Below the pieces are notes generated by a model that worked only from the letters and a program-made list of their open reading frames with translations, was not told the origin of the DNA and searched no databases. Shown in pieces: positions 49,418 through 57,640 of a stretch of 64,000 nucleotides of DNA; position 1 is the first letter of the stretch, and each line of letters opens with the position of its first letter. The translations under genes were made by a program, and so were the position numbers. Origin of the DNA: Neptunitalea lumnitzerae. Lineage in GTDB: Bacteria; Bacteroidota; Bacteroidia; Flavobacteriales; Flavobacteriaceae. The DNA is taken from the NCBI RefSeq assembly GCF_027924185.1, contig NZ_BRVO01000001.1, forward strand, positions 1,488,001 to 1,552,000, in the 5' to 3' direction.

Positions 49418-49897
49418 ATGCCAATAATAGAATTAAAAACCTATATAAATGCTCCCATAGAAACGGTATTTAATTTATCTAGAAGTGTAGCGCTTCATAC
49501 ATATTCTACTATTAAAACTAATGAAGAGGCTGTAGATGGTGTTACCGAGGGATTATTAAAAGAAGGTGATACGGTTACTTGGAGAGCTAAACATTTTGGA
49601 GTTTACCAATATTTAACGGTTGCAATAACGGCCTATGATTTTCCGTGTTTTTTTCAAGATAGTATGCTGAAAGGCATTTTTAAACAAATGGAACATCAAC
49701 ATTTTTTTACTAAAGTGGGTGAAGCAGTTTGTATGCATGATATTTTTGAATATAAAGCCCCTTTAGGAATTTTGGGTACTGTGGCAGATGTATTATTTTT
49801 GAAGCGTTATATGTACAATTTTTTAAAAGAAAGAAATAGAATTATAAAACAGGTTGCCGAAAATGATGAAGCCTCTTTGCAATTCTTAAACAAATAA
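49418..49897 (+). CDS. SRPBCC-fold (START-like) protein
   Basis: 159 residues with the SRPBCC/START pattern: TYINAPIETVFNLSRSVALH at the N-terminus, then KEGDTVTWRAKHFGVYQYL and the C-terminal helix DVLFLKRYMYNFLKERNRII. The SRPBCC fold binds hydrophobic ligands or assists cofactor handling. This subtype has a long loop KHFGVYQYLTVAI often annotated in Flavobacteriaceae. It lies 10 bases before the PLP-dependent gene and is divergent from the 2TM/folA pair. Confidence 0.78.
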   Translation: MPIIELKTYINAPIETVFNLSRSVALHTYSTIKTNEEAVDGVTEGLLKEGDTVTWRAKHFGVYQYLTVAITAYDFPCFFQDSMLKGIFKQMEHQHFFTKVGEAVCMHDIFEYKAPLGILGTVADVLFLKRYMYNFLKERNRIIKQVAENDEASLQFLNK

Positions 49898-49907
49898 AAT
49901 CCTTATA

Positions 49908-50999
49908 ATGAAACAAGTTCAAAAAGAGTTTCCGGTAGCAACTACGTATACCTATGTAAATACAGCAGCAAGTGGTTTATTGTCTGAAAATATGTTAGAC
50001 TACAGACAAGAGCATGATCTTGATTTTTTAATAGGAGGAAGTATGTTTAGAGAAAAGCAAGTGTCTTTTTTTAATGAAGTACGTGCTTCGGTAGCTGGCT
50101 TTTTTGAAGGAGCTAAAGATAAGGTGGCTTTGGTACCTAATTTTAGTTGGGGTATGAATGCTTTATTAGAAGGGTTACCTTCTAATTCTAAAGTATTATT
50201 GCTTGATATGGATTATCCCTCTATTAATTGGCCTGTAGAGAGCAGATTTAGTTCAGTTATAAAGTTGCCAATTACTTCAAACTTGGAAACGGTGATTAAG
50301 GAAACTGTAGCTAAAGAAGGCGCTACCGTTTTTGTTTTTAGCATTGTTCAGTTTATTAATGGAGTTAAAATAGATTTAGATTTTATTAAAGAATTAAAAG
50401 CTGAATATCCTGATTTGTTATTGATAGCAGATGGTACGCAGTATTTTGGTACAGAGCCTTTTAATTTTACGGAGTCTGGAATAGATGTAATAGGAGCCAG
50501 CGCTTATAAGTGGATGCTAGGAGGTTATGGTTGCGGTTTTTTTATGTTTACAGATGAGGCTCTTAAAAGATTTGATGTAAAAACGGTAGGTATGGCATCT
50601 GCCGACGGAAACATGAACGCCGAAAACATATCATTAGTTAAAAAATTAGAACCAGGGCATTTAGATACGCTTAGTTTTGGTACCATGAAATTTGGTATAG
50701 ATTACTTAATGAGCTTAGACCTGAGTGCTGTAAAAGAATATCTTACAATTTTAACGGAGAAAGCGTTTAATGGGTTTAAAGATTTAGGACTGTTAGATGC
50801 AGAAGTTGTAGATAGAGAAGCGCACAAGTCTACTATATTTAGTTTAAAGCTAGAAGAAAAGTATATAAGCATTCTTAGAGAGCAAGGCATTATAACATCG
50901 TACCGCGGGGATAGATTACGTGTTAGTTTTCATGTTTATAACACCGAGAAAGATGTAAATAAACTTTTACTTGCTTTACGTAAGTCGTTAGGTAAATAA
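49908..50999 (+). CDS. class V aminotransferase-fold PLP-dependent enzyme
   Basis: 363 residues of the fold-type I, class V group (cysteine desulfurase-like): YVNTAASGLLSENM, LIADGTQYFGTEPF (Asp that contacts the pyridine nitrogen) and the PLP lysine in GASAYKWMLGGYGCGFF. The loop and length are close to desulfurase/isopenicillin-epimerase-like enzymes. It converges, with 33 bases between stops, on an operon for ergothioneine synthesis, whose last step needs a PLP-dependent C-S lyase (EgtE). That makes it a candidate EgtE, an inference from location only. Confidence 0.85.
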   Translation: MKQVQKEFPVATTYTYVNTAASGLLSENMLDYRQEHDLDFLIGGSMFREKQVSFFNEVRASVAGFFEGAKDKVALVPNFSWGMNALLEGLPSNSKVLLLDMDYPSINWPVESRFSSVIKLPITSNLETVIKETVAKEGATVFVFSIVQFINGVKIDLDFIKELKAEYPDLLLIADGTQYFGTEPFNFTESGIDVIGASAYKWMLGGYGCGFFMFTDEALKRFDVKTVGMASADGNMNAENISLVKKLEPGHLDTLSFGTMKFGIDYLMSLDLSAVKEYLTILTEKAFNGFKDLGLLDAEVVDREAHKSTIFSLKLEEKYISILREQGIITSYRGDRLRVSFHVYNTEKDVNKLLLALRKSLGK

Positions 51000-51032
51000 T
51001 ATTACCTAGATATTGGCTATTAGAAAATATGT

Positions 51033-51821
51033 CTAAAGTATTTTGGTTAGGGCAAAAACAGCTTCGTTATAAAAACTGGTTACACTGTTTAAAGTAATGT
51101 TATCTGTAAAGTTTGCAGGTAACAAAATACCTTTCCAGTCTTCTTTAATATGCCATTGCCCAACAGAAAGTTGGGTAGGGTTGGTATAAGACAGGTTTTC
51201 ATCTTTAGCCCATGCGTATGCATAGAAATAAGGTACATTGCAAATATGGTCTGCAATGGCATAACCGCACCCAATAATTTTTTCAAAGCTATCGTCAGTA
51301 GCTTTGTTAATGAGCATGCCAGTATCAAAATGATGAGGCCATACAAATATTTCTGAGGTTTTAGAGTGTCCATTCACTGCTAAAGATTCTAAACACTTTT
51401 GAGCTATATTTCTATGTTCTATAGCTGTGTAAATAGCCATCTCATCTTCGTTGTCAACAGCAACAAATCCGTTAAATGGAGTTGGTAATTTGTATCCTAA
51501 GTTGGTAGTAAAGTTTTCGGCTGAAATACCGAAGTCTTCTAAATTTTCTACAATCCAGTTTTTGATAGTGTCAAAATCTACACCTAACAGGTCTAATTCA
51601 TAAGTAGTGTCATTGTGCTTTATTCGTAGCATAATGTCCTTATAACTTAATTCTATATAAGTGTTACTAACTTTTTGTGATTGTAAGGCGCTTTTACCTA
51701 TGTCCCATTTCATAGCAGTTTGACTATCGTCTGATTGTTTAGGTAAAAAACTATTACTAAAAGCACCAAGAAATTGCGCTATATGGTGAAATTTTTCTTG
51801 TATACTATTTAATATAACCAT
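51033..51821 (-). CDS. unknown protein coupled to egtD
   Basis: 262 residues, no signal peptide and no membrane helix. Notable segments: SYKDIMLRIKHNDTTYELDL, a hydrophobic core IEHRNIAQKCLESLA, and a C-terminal part with WPHHFDTGML, NVPYFYAYAW and WHIKEDWKGILLPAN. The order of FWP-like, FDxG and FYAYAW-like segments recalls DUF5996, but this is weak. Its ATG lies 1 base after the egtD stop, the tightest coupling in the cluster, so it probably works with EgtB and EgtD. It is not a PLP enzyme and does not resemble known Egt proteins. Confidence 0.75.
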   Translation of the reverse strand: MVILNSIQEKFHHIAQFLGAFSNSFLPKQSDDSQTAMKWDIGKSALQSQKVSNTYIELSYKDIMLRIKHNDTTYELDLLGVDFDTIKNWIVENLEDFGISAENFTTNLGYKLPTPFNGFVAVDNEDEMAIYTAIEHRNIAQKCLESLAVNGHSKTSEIFVWPHHFDTGMLINKATDDSFEKIIGCGYAIADHICNVPYFYAYAWAKDENLSYTNPTQLSVGQWHIKEDWKGILLPANFTDNITLNSVTSFYNEAVFALTKIL

Positions 51822-51822
51822 G

Positions 51823-52794
51823 CTATGAAGATTTAAATAAGTAATTCTTAAAACATTTTTTAGCGTCGGTAAAACTATTTACTAAATTAAGTCCGGTTTG
51901 GTTTGCTAGCCATTTTACAATAGTGTCATCATACTTTTGTGAGATTTCAGTATGTATGGTTTCCCATTCATCAAATTTCACTTTCATATCTAAAGCATTA
52001 ATATCTACCTCTTGTTTTTTGGTAGCAACCAAATAGCTTTTAGCGGTTCCTGTTTCAGGGTCATAGGTTTCCCAATGCATAAAGTTAGCCAAATTAAAAT
52101 TAGCATCTAGCTCTTTATTAATTCTATGTAGTAAGTTCTTATTAAAAGCAGCTGTAACTCCTTTGGGGTCGTTGTAAGCATTTATAATTTGTTGCGGATG
52201 CTTTTTCATGTCAAGCCCCATAAATAAAAGATCATTGGGGTTCATTGCCTCTTTTATTTGTTTTAAAAAATCGATAGCCATTGGGTGGGGTAGGTTCCCT
52301 AAGTTAGACCCCAACATCATAATAACCTTTTTTCTAGAGGAAATACTCTTAAGTTGTTTTAAAACCTCAAAATACATTCCTTGCTGTGGTGCTATTGCCA
52401 CTTTTGGTAGTTCGGTATGAATAGATGCTTGTAATTGATCTAAAGCGTTTTGACTTATATCTATCGGTTTATAGGTGAAGCTGTAGTTTCCTGTTGTTAA
52501 CTCTTTCAGTAATACTTTTGTTTTGGTGCCATCTCCGGCACCTAGTTCTATAAGGTCAAAACCTTCTTGTGTTGTATCAAAGGCTTTACAAATATTAGTT
52601 TTTTCAGTGTTCAGTATTTCATATTCACATCTGGTAAGATAGTATTCCGGTAATTGCATTATTTGCTGGAATAACTTATCGCCCTCAGAATCGTAAATAT
52701 ATTTAGAGGATAATTTTTTAGGGAAAGACATTAAGCCTTTATAAACATCTTCTTCAAAAGAAGACTTAAATATGTGTGCCGATTTTGTTTTCAT
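51823..52794 (-). CDS. egtD: L-histidine N-alpha-methyltransferase EgtD
   Basis: 323 residues from ATG 52794: SAM-binding LIELGAGDGTKTKVLL, MMLGSNLGNLPHP, and a histidine-binding region with NLLHRINKELDANFNLANF. EgtD makes hercynine (N-alpha-trimethylhistidine) from histidine with three SAM. The earlier ATG at 52815 lies inside the end of egtB. It is co-transcribed with egtB (10 bases upstream) and the unknown 262-residue gene. Confidence 0.95.
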   Translation of the reverse strand: MKTKSAHIFKSSFEEDVYKGLMSFPKKLSSKYIYDSEGDKLFQQIMQLPEYYLTRCEYEILNTEKTNICKAFDTTQEGFDLIELGAGDGTKTKVLLKELTTGNYSFTYKPIDISQNALDQLQASIHTELPKVAIAPQQGMYFEVLKQLKSISSRKKVIMMLGSNLGNLPHPMAIDFLKQIKEAMNPNDLLFMGLDMKKHPQQIINAYNDPKGVTAAFNKNLLHRINKELDANFNLANFMHWETYDPETGTAKSYLVATKKQEVDINALDMKVKFDEWETIHTEISQKYDDTIVKWLANQTGLNLVNSFTDAKKCFKNYLFKSS

Positions 52795-52804
52795 AGGGTT
52801 TGTT

Positions 52805-53968
52805 TTATTTAGCAAGTCTAATACCTGTAAATTGCCATCTTTGTGAAGGATGAAAAAAGTTTCTGTAAGTGTTTCGAGTATGTTTTTCTGGGGTAGCTAT
52901 AGAACCTCCTCTTAAAACCTTTTGGCTTACCATAAATTTACCATTATATTCTCCTAAGGCACCTGTAGGTTTTTTATAATTGGGGTAGGGTAGGTAGGCA
53001 CTTTCTGTCCATTCCCAACGTTTTCCCCATTCAAATAATCCGCTAGCTATTTCCCACTCAAACTCTGTAGGTAGTCTAAGTCCTTTCCATTGTGCAAAGG
53101 CAAAGGCTTCGTAATAAGAAATATGAGTTAATGGAGTTTCTTTGTCGATTTTTTGTAATCCGCTGAGGGTGTAATGGTGCCATTCATCATCAATAAAGTG
53201 CCAGTACATTGGGGCTTTCACTTGGTGTTGTTTAACCCAGTCTAGCCCTTCGGCATGCCAATATTCAAAATTTGAATAGCCGCCATCGTTAATAAAATCT
53301 ATGTAATCACCATTTGTTACCAATGAATTTGAAATTTGATATTCATTAACAAATACTTTATGCGCGCCCATTTCATTATCATAACAAAAAGAAGCATCGG
53401 TATGGCCTATAGTATAAAGACCTTCTTCAATGGTTATAAATTCAGGAAATGTTTCTTCTTTTTCGTGTGCTTCTATAGCGTTTCCGTAAGCTGGTAACAA
53501 AGGATTGTGACCTAAAATAAATTTAATATCAGTAATTAAAAGTTCTTGATGTTGCTTTTCATGGTGGATACCAATTTCTAAAACTGCTGCAATTTCCTTG
53601 TCAATACGTCCTTTTTGCCAAAATACAGAAATAGCATTGGTTACATAATTTCGGTATTCGTATATTTTAGTAACAGAAGGGCGAGATAAATTACCTCTAT
53701 TTGCTCTCACTACTCTTTTACCAACCGTTTCATAGTAGCTATTAAAAACAAAAGAAAAACTTTCGTCAAACAATTTGTAGCCTGGGGTATAAGGTTTAAG
53801 AATGAATTCTTCAAAAAACCAAGTGGTATGTCCTAGGTGCCATTTAGGCGGAGAAACATCTGCAACGGGTTGTACCACATAATCTTCAGTTTCTAACGGA
53901 GCACAAATTTGCTCAGAGGTTGAACGGGTTTCTAAAAAGAGTTCAAGTAGCGTATCTGTTAAAACCAT
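52805..53968 (-). CDS. egtB: ergothioneine biosynthesis protein EgtB
   Basis: 387 residues: DinB-like helical bundle with WHLGHTTWFFEEFI and the iron-binding HX3HXE pattern (HHEKQHQELL), then a formylglycine-generating-enzyme-like (FGE-sulfatase) domain with GAHKVFVNEYQISNSLVTNGDYIDF, RLPTEFEWE and LRGGS. EgtB is the non-haem iron sulfoxide synthase that joins hercynine to a thiol (gamma-glutamylcysteine or cysteine). It is first in the egt operon. A hairpin with a U tract ends directly at its start codon. Confidence 0.95.
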   Translation of the reverse strand: MVLTDTLLELFLETRSTSEQICAPLETEDYVVQPVADVSPPKWHLGHTTWFFEEFILKPYTPGYKLFDESFSFVFNSYYETVGKRVVRANRGNLSRPSVTKIYEYRNYVTNAISVFWQKGRIDKEIAAVLEIGIHHEKQHQELLITDIKFILGHNPLLPAYGNAIEAHEKEETFPEFITIEEGLYTIGHTDASFCYDNEMGAHKVFVNEYQISNSLVTNGDYIDFINDGGYSNFEYWHAEGLDWVKQHQVKAPMYWHFIDDEWHHYTLSGLQKIDKETPLTHISYYEAFAFAQWKGLRLPTEFEWEIASGLFEWGKRWEWTESAYLPYPNYKKPTGALGEYNGKFMVSQKVLRGGSIATPEKHTRNTYRNFFHPSQRWQFTGIRLAK

Positions 53969-54004
53969 AAAAAAAAGGATAATTCATTTTTTTGAATTAT
54001 CCTT
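53969..54004 (-). terminator. terminator hairpin of thyA abutting the egtB start
   Basis: On the minus strand AAGGATAATTCA, AAAAAA, TGAATTATCCTT is followed by T bases (complement of 53969-53974), directly before the egtB ATG at 53968. It ends thyA transcription, or it could act as a leader attenuator for egtB. Confidence 0.75.
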
Positions 54005-54070
54005 AAATATACAGTGAATGGTTTTAAAAATTATTAAAATAATGGTTAAAACCTTGTTAATGCAATTATT

Positions 54071-54895
54071 TTAGATGGCTACAGCTCCTTTTATATGCGG
54101 GTGCGGATCATAATTTTCAAGAGTAAAATCTTCAAACTCAAAATCAAAAATTTCTTTTACATCCGGATTAATTTTAATAGTAGGTAGAGTTCTTGGTTCT
54201 CTTGATAATTGAAGTTTCACTTGTTCTATATGGTTGTTGTAAATATGTACATCACCAAAGGTGTGAATAAAGTCTCCTGGCTCATACCCGCAAACCTGAG
54301 CAACTATCATAGTAAGTAACGCATAAGATGCAATGTTAAAAGGTACTCCTAAAAATACATCGGCACTACGTTGGTATAATTGACAAGATAATTTGTTGTT
54401 AGCTACATAAAATTGAAAGAAAGCGTGGCAAGGTGGCAAAGCAGCTTTACCATTGGCTACATTTTCTGCAAACGAAACAGAGGTGTTAGGCATCACACTT
54501 GGGTTCCAGGCAGACACTAGCATTCTTCTACTGTCTGGGTTTTTCTTTATAGTTTCAATGATATCTTTAATCTGGTCAATTTCTTCTCCGTTCCAATTAC
54601 GCCATTGATGGCCGTAAATAGGACCTAAATCACCATCTTCATTGGCCCATTCGTTCCAAATTCTAACACCATTATCTGTTAAGTATTTAATATTGGTATC
54701 TCCTTTTAAAAACCAAAGTAATTCATAGATAATAGACTTTAAATGTAATTTCTTGGTAGTAACCATAGGAAATCCTTCACTTAAATCAAATCGCATTTGA
54801 TATCCAAATACGCTTTTAGTACCAGTACCTGTACGGTCTTCTTTAGTATTACCGTGGTCTAGAATGTGCTGCAGAAGGTCATGATATTGTTTCAT
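54071..54895 (-). CDS. thyA: thymidylate synthase ThyA
   Basis: 274 residues: [25 protein letters not shown], active-site Cys in [34 protein letters not shown] and [11 protein letters not shown]. It converts dUMP to dTMP with methylenetetrahydrofolate, producing dihydrofolate for FolA (48429). It is transcribed alone, with the terminator at 53969-54004. Confidence 0.97.
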   Translation of the reverse strand: MKQYHDLLQHILDHGNTKEDRTGTGTKSVFGYQMRFDLSEGFPMVTTKKLHLKSIIYELLWFLKGDTNIKYLTDNGVRIWNEWANEDGDLGPIYGHQWRNWNGEEIDQIKDIIETIKKNPDSRRMLVSAWNPSVMPNTSVSFAENVANGKAALPPCHAFFQFYVANNKLSCQLYQRSADVFLGVPFNIASYALLTMIVAQVCGYEPGDFIHTFGDVHIYNNHIEQVKLQLSREPRTLPTIKINPDVKEIFDFEFEDFTLENYDPHPHIKGAVAI

Positions 54896-55025
54896 ATAAT
54901 GCTTTGTATTTGGTATTTACATGAAGATACAAAAAATTCACATATCTCAATAAAATACAGTTGTAAATGTAAAATTCCTACTAAAAAACACTTTGAAAAT
55001 TAATATCCGTAATTCGGTGATAATT

Positions 55026-55052
55026 TTCTCACGTGAGAACTGATAATTATCA
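55026..55052. promoter_or_regulatory. two adjacent perfect palindromes before the YceI operon
   Basis: TTCTCACGTGAGAA (55026-55039) and TGATAATTATCA (55041-55052) are perfect palindromes separated by one base. They lie 57-83 bases before the first YceI start and just upstream of its -7 element, where a regulator would bind. Confidence 0.6.
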
Positions 55053-55075
55053 TGTGCTTTTGAAAATCTTCAAAG

Positions 55076-55083
55076 TAGTTTTG
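55076..55083 (+). promoter_or_regulatory. -7 promoter element of the YceI-porin operon
   Basis: TAGTTTTG matches TAnnTTTG, 25 bases before the YceI start. The TTG at 55060-55062 is only 13 bases upstream, too close for a standard -33, so activation by a bound regulator is plausible. Confidence 0.5.
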
Positions 55084-55108
55084 AACTGTAAAATTAAAAC
55101 AAATAAAA

Positions 55109-55669
55109 ATGAAACGATTGGTTTTTACATTACTATTTACAGTTTTAGGACTTGTACTAGGAAACGCCCAAACATATACAGCTGATGCAGCAAAATCTGA
55201 ATTATCAGTTAGTGGTACTTCAAGCTTACACGATTGGCATTGTGCTGTTAAAAGTTTTTCAGGAACTATTAATGCTACCGTAGAGAATGGTAAAGTTACC
55301 AAATTAAGTGACTTTAACTTTAGCTTTAATGTTACCTCTTTAGATAGTGGTAAAGGAGCAATGGATAAGAAAATGTATGAAGCACTTAAGGAGGAAAATA
55401 ATCCTAAAGTTACTTATAAAGGATCGGAAGTAATTATGAATGCTGATGGAACTGCAAAATTTAAAGGACAAATGACCATGGCAGGAGTAACTAAGTATTT
55501 TGAAACTATAGTAAAGCTTGGATATGAAGGATCAACTTTAGAATTAAACGGTAGTAAAGCTTTCAAATTAGCTGAATTTAAAATAGACCCTCCAACAGCT
55601 ATGTTCGGAACTATAAAAACAGGTGAAGAGGTTAGTATTCATTACAACATCTCTCTAACAACTAAATAA
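55109..55669 (+). CDS. YceI-family secreted protein
   Basis: 186 residues: signal peptide (MKRLVFTLLFTVLGLVLGNA), then a YceI lipocalin-like barrel (TYTADAAKSELSVSGTSSLHDW, MYEALKEENNPKVTYKG, GTAKFKGQMTMAGVTKYFE, LAEFKIDPPTAMFGTIKTGEEV). YceI proteins bind polyisoprenoids or other amphiphiles in the periplasm. It is first of a likely operon with an outer-membrane porin (28 bases on), so it may carry the porin's substrate. Confidence 0.9.
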   Translation: MKRLVFTLLFTVLGLVLGNAQTYTADAAKSELSVSGTSSLHDWHCAVKSFSGTINATVENGKVTKLSDFNFSFNVTSLDSGKGAMDKKMYEALKEENNPKVTYKGSEVIMNADGTAKFKGQMTMAGVTKYFETIVKLGYEGSTLELNGSKAFKLAEFKIDPPTAMFGTIKTGEEVSIHYNISLTTK

Positions 55670-55697
55670 ATTTTTTAACTCAACAATTATTAAAATC

Positions 55698-56972
55698 ATG
55701 AAACAGCAATTAAATTGGTTATTAGTACTATTGGTAATGGTGTTAGTAACAGGAACAGGTTTAGCACAGGAAACCGAGATGGGTTATTACAATGAACCAG
55801 GAAAGAAAAGTATAAATAAGTTTGAAACAACAAAAGTAGATAGCGCTGCTTTTGATAAAGTGAAAGTTAGAGTTGGTGGTGCATTTGCATTACAATTTCA
55901 AGGGTTAGAGCACTCTAATGAGTCTGGTGTACCTTTAGCAGATATAGGTAACGAGTTTAACCTTGCTACAGCAAACTTAAACTTTGATGTTCAGTTAGCA
56001 GAAGGTGTACGTATGAACTTAGTAACGTATTTATCTTCTAGACACCACGAAGAAACATGGGTAAAAGGTGGATACATTCAGTTTGATAAACTTCCTTTTG
56101 TAAACAGTGAAGCGTTAGATAAATTAATGGAAAACGTGACTATTAAAGTGGGGCACATGGAAATTAACTATGGTGATGGTCACTTTAGACGTACAGATAA
56201 TGGTAACGCAATTTATAACCCATTTGTAGGTAACTTATTAATGGATGCTTTTGCAACAGAAATTGCAGGTGAGGTTTACTATCAAAAAAATGGATTTTTA
56301 GCAATGGTTGGTGCTTCTAATGGTGAGATTAAAGGTGATGTTACTACTCACGAAGCTGCAGACCCTTCTATTTACTTTAAATTAGGATTTGACAAACAAA
56401 TCAACGATGAATTAAGAACAAGATTAACAGGTTCTTACTATTCAACTAACAAATCTGCTAACAATACCTTATATGCTGGTGACAGAGGTGGATCTAGATA
56501 CTACTACGTAATGGAGCCAGAAGCTGCAGAAGGAGATTTTTCTAGCTACTTCCGTTCAGGTAGAGTTAACCCAGGGTTTAACTACAAAGTTCACGCTCTT
56601 ATGTTCAACCCATTTGTGAAATATAACGGATTAGAGTTCTTTGGTACAGCAGAATTTAGTAGTGGTAGAACTGCTGCTGAAACTGAAAACAGAAACGCAA
56701 CTCAATTAGCTGGAGAGTTATTATACAGATTTGGAGCTAATGAAAACTTCTACGTAGGTGGTAGATATACAACTGTAAATGCTGAATTAAACGGATTTGA
56801 TGAAGAAGTGAACATCAACAGAATTCAAGCAGGTGCTGGTTGGTTCTTAACAAACAATGTGTTAGCAAAATTAGAATATGTTAACCAACAATATAAAGAT
56901 TATCCTGCAGGAAGTATTTTAGAAGGTGGAGAGTTTAAAGGATTTATGGTTGAAGCTGTAATTTCTTTCTAA
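55698..56972 (+). CDS. outer-membrane porin-like protein
   Basis: 424 residues: signal peptide (about 1-23, ending GTGLAQ), then a beta-barrel rich in Asn, Gly and aromatic residues (FNLATANLNFDVQLAEGVRMN, YIQFDKLPF, KVGHMEINYGDGHFRRTDNG) with a C-terminal aromatic residue (FMVEAVISF). The pattern resembles phosphate-selective porin O/P-like proteins; the solute is unknown. It lies between two YceI genes, suggesting a porin plus periplasmic carriers. A terminator-like hairpin follows. Confidence 0.82.
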   Translation: MKQQLNWLLVLLVMVLVTGTGLAQETEMGYYNEPGKKSINKFETTKVDSAAFDKVKVRVGGAFALQFQGLEHSNESGVPLADIGNEFNLATANLNFDVQLAEGVRMNLVTYLSSRHHEETWVKGGYIQFDKLPFVNSEALDKLMENVTIKVGHMEINYGDGHFRRTDNGNAIYNPFVGNLLMDAFATEIAGEVYYQKNGFLAMVGASNGEIKGDVTTHEAADPSIYFKLGFDKQINDELRTRLTGSYYSTNKSANNTLYAGDRGGSRYYYVMEPEAAEGDFSSYFRSGRVNPGFNYKVHALMFNPFVKYNGLEFFGTAEFSSGRTAAETENRNATQLAGELLYRFGANENFYVGGRYTTVNAELNGFDEEVNINRIQAGAGWFLTNNVLAKLEYVNQQYKDYPAGSILEGGEFKGFMVEAVISF

Positions 56973-57038
56973 GCACACCACGCACTAACTAAAATAAGTA
57001 TATAGTGTAAGTAATAGTTATAGAGTAGTCATTAAAAT

Positions 57039-57082
57039 AGAAAGCAGTACATATCTTTAAAATAAAGTTGTACTGCTTTCTT
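57039..57082 (+). terminator. terminator-like hairpin after the porin gene
   Basis: AGAAAGCAGTAC pairs perfectly with GTACTGCTTTCT across a 19-base loop, followed by TTGTTTT. It lies 67 bases after the porin stop and 28 bases before the second YceI gene. Confidence 0.6.
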
Positions 57083-57109
57083 GTTTTATCTTCTTATCAT
57101 TGTATTAGT

Positions 57110-57640
57110 ATGAAAACAGTAGTAACCGTAATATGTAGCTTGTTTTTTATGTTATTGCATACACAGGCTAAAGCACAAGGCAAAATTAAAGTAGATATAT
57201 TTACGAATGTAAATAGTTTTAGTTGTGTTTGTAACGAGGCTGACTTTGTTTATACAGAAGTAGATAAAAATGTTGCTATTCTATTTCCTTTGGTGCAATT
57301 TGATTGCCCTAAAAAAATGATGGAAAGGGATTTGTTAGAGTTGTTTAATGCAGATAATTATCCGCATGCAAAACTTACCATAGCCGAAATAGAAACTACC
57401 AAGAGTGATACAGAGAAAGTAATAAAGTTTAAACTTACTTTAAAAAATATAAGCCAGTATTATAAGTTAACCCTATCTAGGGTAAAGTATGGCAGTAAAA
57501 CATACTTAGAAGGCTCACAAAAGGTTAGTTTGTCAGATTTTAAAGCTGTACCACCCACTAAAATGATGGGGTTAATTAAGGTAGAAGATGAGGTGTTAAT
57601 CTCCTTTAAAATTCCTGAAAAAGAATTATTACCCAATTAA
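57110..57640 (+). CDS. second YceI-like secreted protein
   Basis: 176 residues from ATG 57110: signal peptide (MKTVVTVICSLFFMLLHTQA) and a divergent YceI barrel (KIKVDIFTNVNSFSCVCNEA, KKMMERDLLELFNADNYPHAKL, LSDFKAVPPTKMMGLIKVEDEV). Two conserved-looking cysteines lie in FSCVC near the N-terminus and one in DCPKK. It lies behind the porin, separated by a hairpin. Its last 12 bases overlap the end of the convergent nucleoside transporter gene. The ligand is unknown. Confidence 0.82.
   Translation: MKTVVTVICSLFFMLLHTQAKAQGKIKVDIFTNVNSFSCVCNEADFVYTEVDKNVAILFPLVQFDCPKKMMERDLLELFNADNYPHAKLTIAEIETTKSDTEKVIKFKLTLKNISQYYKLTLSRVKYGSKTYLEGSQKVSLSDFKAVPPTKMMGLIKVEDEVLISFKIPEKELLPN

Noticed and set aside
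55000-55302. Open frame on the minus strand covering the YceI promoter
   Set aside because: It overlaps the promoter and the YceI signal peptide in antisense and has no domain or start signal.
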